From Trichomonas tenax (Eukaryota > Parabasalia > Trichomonadida > Trichomonadidae): a stretch of 19,079 nt of DNA. The DNA is taken from contig JALKBU010000980.1 of NCBI GenBank assembly GCA_023091735.1, forward strand, positions 1-19,079, given 5' to 3'. The first letter of the stretch is position 1. The number at the start of each line of letters is the position of its first letter. The position numbers and the translations under genes are program-made. Under the pieces are notes generated by a model. That model was not told the origin of the DNA, made no database searches, and worked only from the letters and a program-made list of their open reading frames with translations. Positions 17,301-19,079 of the stretch are shown piece after piece.

Positions 17301-18014
17301 TTATTTAACTTTCAAGTAAAATCGATACATAAGTGCTGCAGTGTATTGCTCTGAGAGTCCAATACATGTTTTCATGGACTTTGGATACTGTTTCTTGTCA
17401 TTTGATAAAACAACAGATTTATAAGCTGCTGACTTCTCGCAGAGATGGTTAAGTGACATGCCCCAGTTTTTCTCATTGAAAGCATCATAATATCCTGAAG
17501 CAGAATTGACGTGATAATTCTGTGAAACTTTTGATGCCCAAGTTTCATAATTCTTGTGATAATTTGTTGCATTTTTGTCCTTCGGATATTGAATGCCCGC
17601 AGAATGTGGTGGACAGCCAATATCTTCCAAATAATGGCATGCACGGCCTAATTCGTGAAATGCTTTGCTTCTGAAGAAAACATTGTAATATGCCACAGCA
17701 CGTCTGAAGTGGTCTTCGAGGCGTGTTCGAGCGCTCTCTAATGGAGGCGGATTGCCTGCAGCTGGGAAATATTGACCAACATTTTTAGTTCCCGCTCCTG
17801 GATAAACGTAGTAATGCGTTCCTCGTGAAGCTTCAACAATATCGGGATCATACAGTCCGAGATGGAACTTATCTAAATATTTCCCATATTTTGTTGAAAA
17901 CCAATAATATGCGTTCGGATGGTCGTTGCCAAGGATCTCCAATGCCTGGGTTCCTATTGATATGTGAGACGCCTTTCCCCACGAAACAGATAACTTTAAA
18001 ATCAAAGAAAACAT
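17301..18014 (-). CDS. Zinc-dependent phospholipase C, bacterial type
   Basis: This encodes 237 residues and is intact. Members of this family (bacterial PC-PLC and alpha-toxin N-terminal domain) hydrolyse phosphatidylcholine and related lipids using three zinc ions. The ligand pattern is complete: Trp12 right after a short hydrophobic N-terminus (MFSLILKLSV, a secretion signal whose cleavage would expose the Trp), His17, Asp56/58 in GLYDPDI, His67 in GTHYYV, H127xxxD131 in ACHYLED, His137 in PPHSAG, and H153xxxE157 in NYHKNYETW. There is no C-terminal PLAT/C2 membrane-binding domain, so this is the small secreted-enzyme form. The ATG is favoured because the Trp must become the mature N-terminus. 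The family is typical of bacteria and was probably acquired laterally by trichomonads. The gene is convergent with the pseudokinase, 97 bp apart. A role in lysing host or prey membranes is inference. Confidence 0.88.
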   Translation of the reverse strand: MFSLILKLSVSWGKASHISIGTQALEILGNDHPNAYYWFSTKYGKYLDKFHLGLYDPDIVEASRGTHYYVYPGAGTKNVGQYFPAAGNPPPLESARTRLEDHFRRAVAYYNVFFRSKAFHELGRACHYLEDIGCPPHSAGIQYPKDKNATNYHKNYETWASKVSQNYHVNSASGYYDAFNEKNWGMSLNHLCEKSAAYKSVVLSNDKKQYPKSMKTCIGLSEQYTAALMYRFYLKVK

Positions 18015-18025
18015 TTTTATAACGA

Positions 18026-18037
18026 TTTGACGTCAAA
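18026..18037. promoter_or_regulatory. CRE-like palindrome TTTGACGTCAAA in PLC leader
   Basis: A perfect 12-bp palindrome with the bZIP/CRE core TGACGTCA, 12 nt upstream of the PLC ATG. It falls downstream of the initiator-like TCATTTTG, so it would lie in the 5' leader if that is the start site. Confidence 0.4.
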
Positions 18038-18041
18038 ATGA
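18034..18041 (-). promoter_or_regulatory. Initiator-like element of PLC gene
   Basis: TCATTTTG on the minus strand fits TCA(+1)YW; the A at 18039 is 25 nt from the ATG, slightly longer than the usual leader. Confidence 0.35.
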
Positions 18042-18047
18042 CATTTC

Positions 18048-18058
18048 TTTACATGTCA
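18048..18058 (-). promoter_or_regulatory. TGACATGTAAA element, copy 4, upstream of PLC
   Basis: Exact copy of the 11-mer found at 83, 161 and 2639, sitting 6 nt upstream of the initiator-like TCATTTTG and 33 nt upstream of the PLC ATG. This is the only copy with a clear gene below it, and is why the element is suspected to be a promoter motif. Confidence 0.4.
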
Positions 18059-18562
18059 CAAATTTATTTGCATTTAAGATTAAAGACTAAACACAGGATT
18101 TTAAGATTGCTAAGGATATAGGGTTCACACTCATTTCTTTCCATTCAAATTCAATTTTGGAGAAATGTCAATATTTGAAATGAAAATAACTCGACAATGA
18201 AAATATTTTGATAGATAACATTCATATTAATATAATTACAATTATCAATAGTGTTTGTTGATATATGTATGATTTCGATAATATATCTTGTTGATGAATA
18301 TGAAAATGTAAATAAGATAATTCTGAGTATACACATAGTAATACTGCTTTGCAGATATTATCTATGGATATGGAAATGATATCTATCATATAGAATGATT
18401 ATTTCTTCAATTAAAACTTTAGTCAAAAGTAAGATTAGTAATATTTCCATTAATGACAAGAATATTGATAACATTAAATATAATTTCGTGATTACTTATT
18501 CATTTTATTAATAATGCCAAAGGAGAATTCAACTTTGATGAAAAAAAAGAAAATGAAAAAAG
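18059..18562. other. Noncoding AT-rich interval
   Basis: I see no gene. A short minus-strand frame here is low-complexity I/N/F-rich and not convincing. The T-rich polymerase III terminators of the tRNA lie at its right end on the minus strand (T6 at 18557-18562, T8 at 18541-18548). Confidence 0.45.
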
Positions 18563-18634
18563 CTCGGTCACCGGGAATCGAACCCGGATCAAAAGAACGA
18601 CAATCTTACATGATAACCATTACACTATTACCGA
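18563..18634 (-). tRNA. tRNA-Asp (GTC)
   Basis: 72 nt without CCA. The anticodon loop TTGTCGT gives GTC (Asp). The T-arm CCGGG-TTCGATT-CCCGG is perfect and carries the B box GGTTCGATTCC; the D-arm with AATGG matches an A box; the variable loop is 4 nt and the discriminator base G73 fits tRNA-Asp. Six T follow at once, then a second T-run, as a polymerase III terminator. Oddities: position 6-67 is A-G and position 27-43 is U-U, so one acceptor and one anticodon-stem pair is mismatched. No intron. Confidence 0.92.
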
Positions 18635-18811
18635 TCTACAATAATTAAATTTAATAAATATCTAAGTTAAAAATAGAGTATTGAACCTGTCACATAAATC
18701 ATTTACAAAGTAAATATTTTAATTGCATATAGTATTTTCATTTTTGTATCTATTAATAGAATATTTAATTAATAGTACTAATCATTCAATCAAATTGAAA
18801 AATTGTTTATT

Positions 18812-18878
18812 TGAAAAGTCAAATAGTGAAATCACAGGGGAAAATTTTTCCTTCTGCGGTGTAGTCCCGCGACCTTCA
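18812..18878 (+). pseudogene. tRNA-like cloverleaf relic
   Basis: An isolated GC-rich patch in AT-rich DNA. A five-pair T-arm (TGCGG 18855-18859, 7-nt loop, CCGCG 18867-18871) is followed by ACCTTCA, which pairs partly with TGAAAAG at 18812-18818. An anticodon-like arm AGGGG/TTCCT (18836-18852) with a 7-nt loop lies between at the right distance, and T5 follows (18883-18887). The T-loop lacks TTCRA and the anticodon loop lacks U33, so it is not a working tRNA. It may be a dead tRNA, another structured RNA, or chance. Confidence 0.2.
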
Positions 18879-19030
18879 TAACTTTTTATCTGATCAATAT
18901 TTTTTTCGATTTGAAAGTACTTTCATGTACATATTGATAGTTGTCTATCCAATGGTATAAGTGGCACAGTCTATATATCTATCAAATCATTGATTGCATT
19001 TCAAATCGTCCAAAAATATACGATTTCCAG

Positions 19031-19067
19031 CATAAAAATATCATATGCAGCATATGATATTTTTATG
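19031..19067. repeat. Perfect inverted repeat, 18-bp arms, 1-nt centre
   Basis: CATAAAAATATCATATGC, one A, then its exact reverse complement. This is the strongest palindrome in the window, 12 bases from its right edge. It could be a hairpin, the end of a mobile element whose rest lies outside, or a cruciform site. Confidence 0.7.
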
Positions 19068-19079
19068 TGTATTATTGAT

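Noticed and set aside
17372..17644. Antisense-frame 90-codon frame within the PLC gene
   Set aside because: Overlaps the phospholipase frame on the same strand and shows no domain; it is a shadow.
18151..18336. Short minus-strand frame of 61 codons
   Set aside because: I/N/F-rich composition typical of noncoding AT-rich DNA, no domain, no initiator box.
1..19079. CRISPR array, prokaryotic operon or riboswitch
   Set aside because: No short regularly spaced repeats with unique spacers and no Shine-Dalgarno-led gene strings; the genes are eukaryotic in type.

Overview
The window looks like AT-rich nuclear DNA of a parabasalid protist (trichomonad), most likely a Tritrichomonas- or Trichomonas-like genome. 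The evidence is intron-poor compact genes, initiator-like TCA(Y)(W) boxes 8-25 nt upstream of ATGs, TAA stop codons that often form part of a TAAA polyadenylation signal, and the gene families present (CCT chaperonin, STE24 protease, ankyrin protein, metacaspase, protein kinases, bacterial-type zinc phospholipase C). The species is an inference.

Layout. From 1 to about 1.1 kb is mostly noncoding; repeated TTTACATGTCA elements, a CRE-like site and an E2F-like site at the left edge may be the promoter of a minus-strand gene outside the window. An intact ankyrin-type gene lies at 1096-2034 (+). From 2.0 to 4.75 kb there is no clear gene, only short degenerate reading frames, a tRNA-like relic and a perfect 20-bp palindrome. 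A broken glycine-rich surface-protein gene follows (4769-6093, -), then an intact STE24-type CAAX protease (6329-7552, -). From 7.6 to 10.5 kb lies a graveyard of surface-protein relics: a beta-helix-like pseudogene, a diverged second copy of part of it, and a decayed YLYP/EWGG-type gene fused to that second copy. Four degenerate ~109-bp tandem repeats (10869-11304) precede the CCT epsilon chaperonin gene (11461-13068, +), which has strikingly GC-rich, C-ending codons.

From 13.4 to 17.2 kb there is a run of signalling genes in poor repair: a protein kinase with a frameshift and a TAG in place of the conserved subdomain IX tryptophan, a divergently oriented metacaspase with an in-frame TGA, and a pseudokinase that lacks the HRD aspartate and has no ATG in its frame. 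A zinc-dependent phospholipase C gene (17301-18014, -) is complete. A tRNA-Asp(GTC) gene (18563-18634, -) and a perfect 18-bp-armed palindrome close the window.

The genes do not form an operon. The housekeeping genes (CCT5, STE24, tRNA) and the intact PLC and ankyrin genes are islands among lineage-specific multicopy families that are visibly decaying. Frame interruptions were read by eye; sequencing error has not been excluded.
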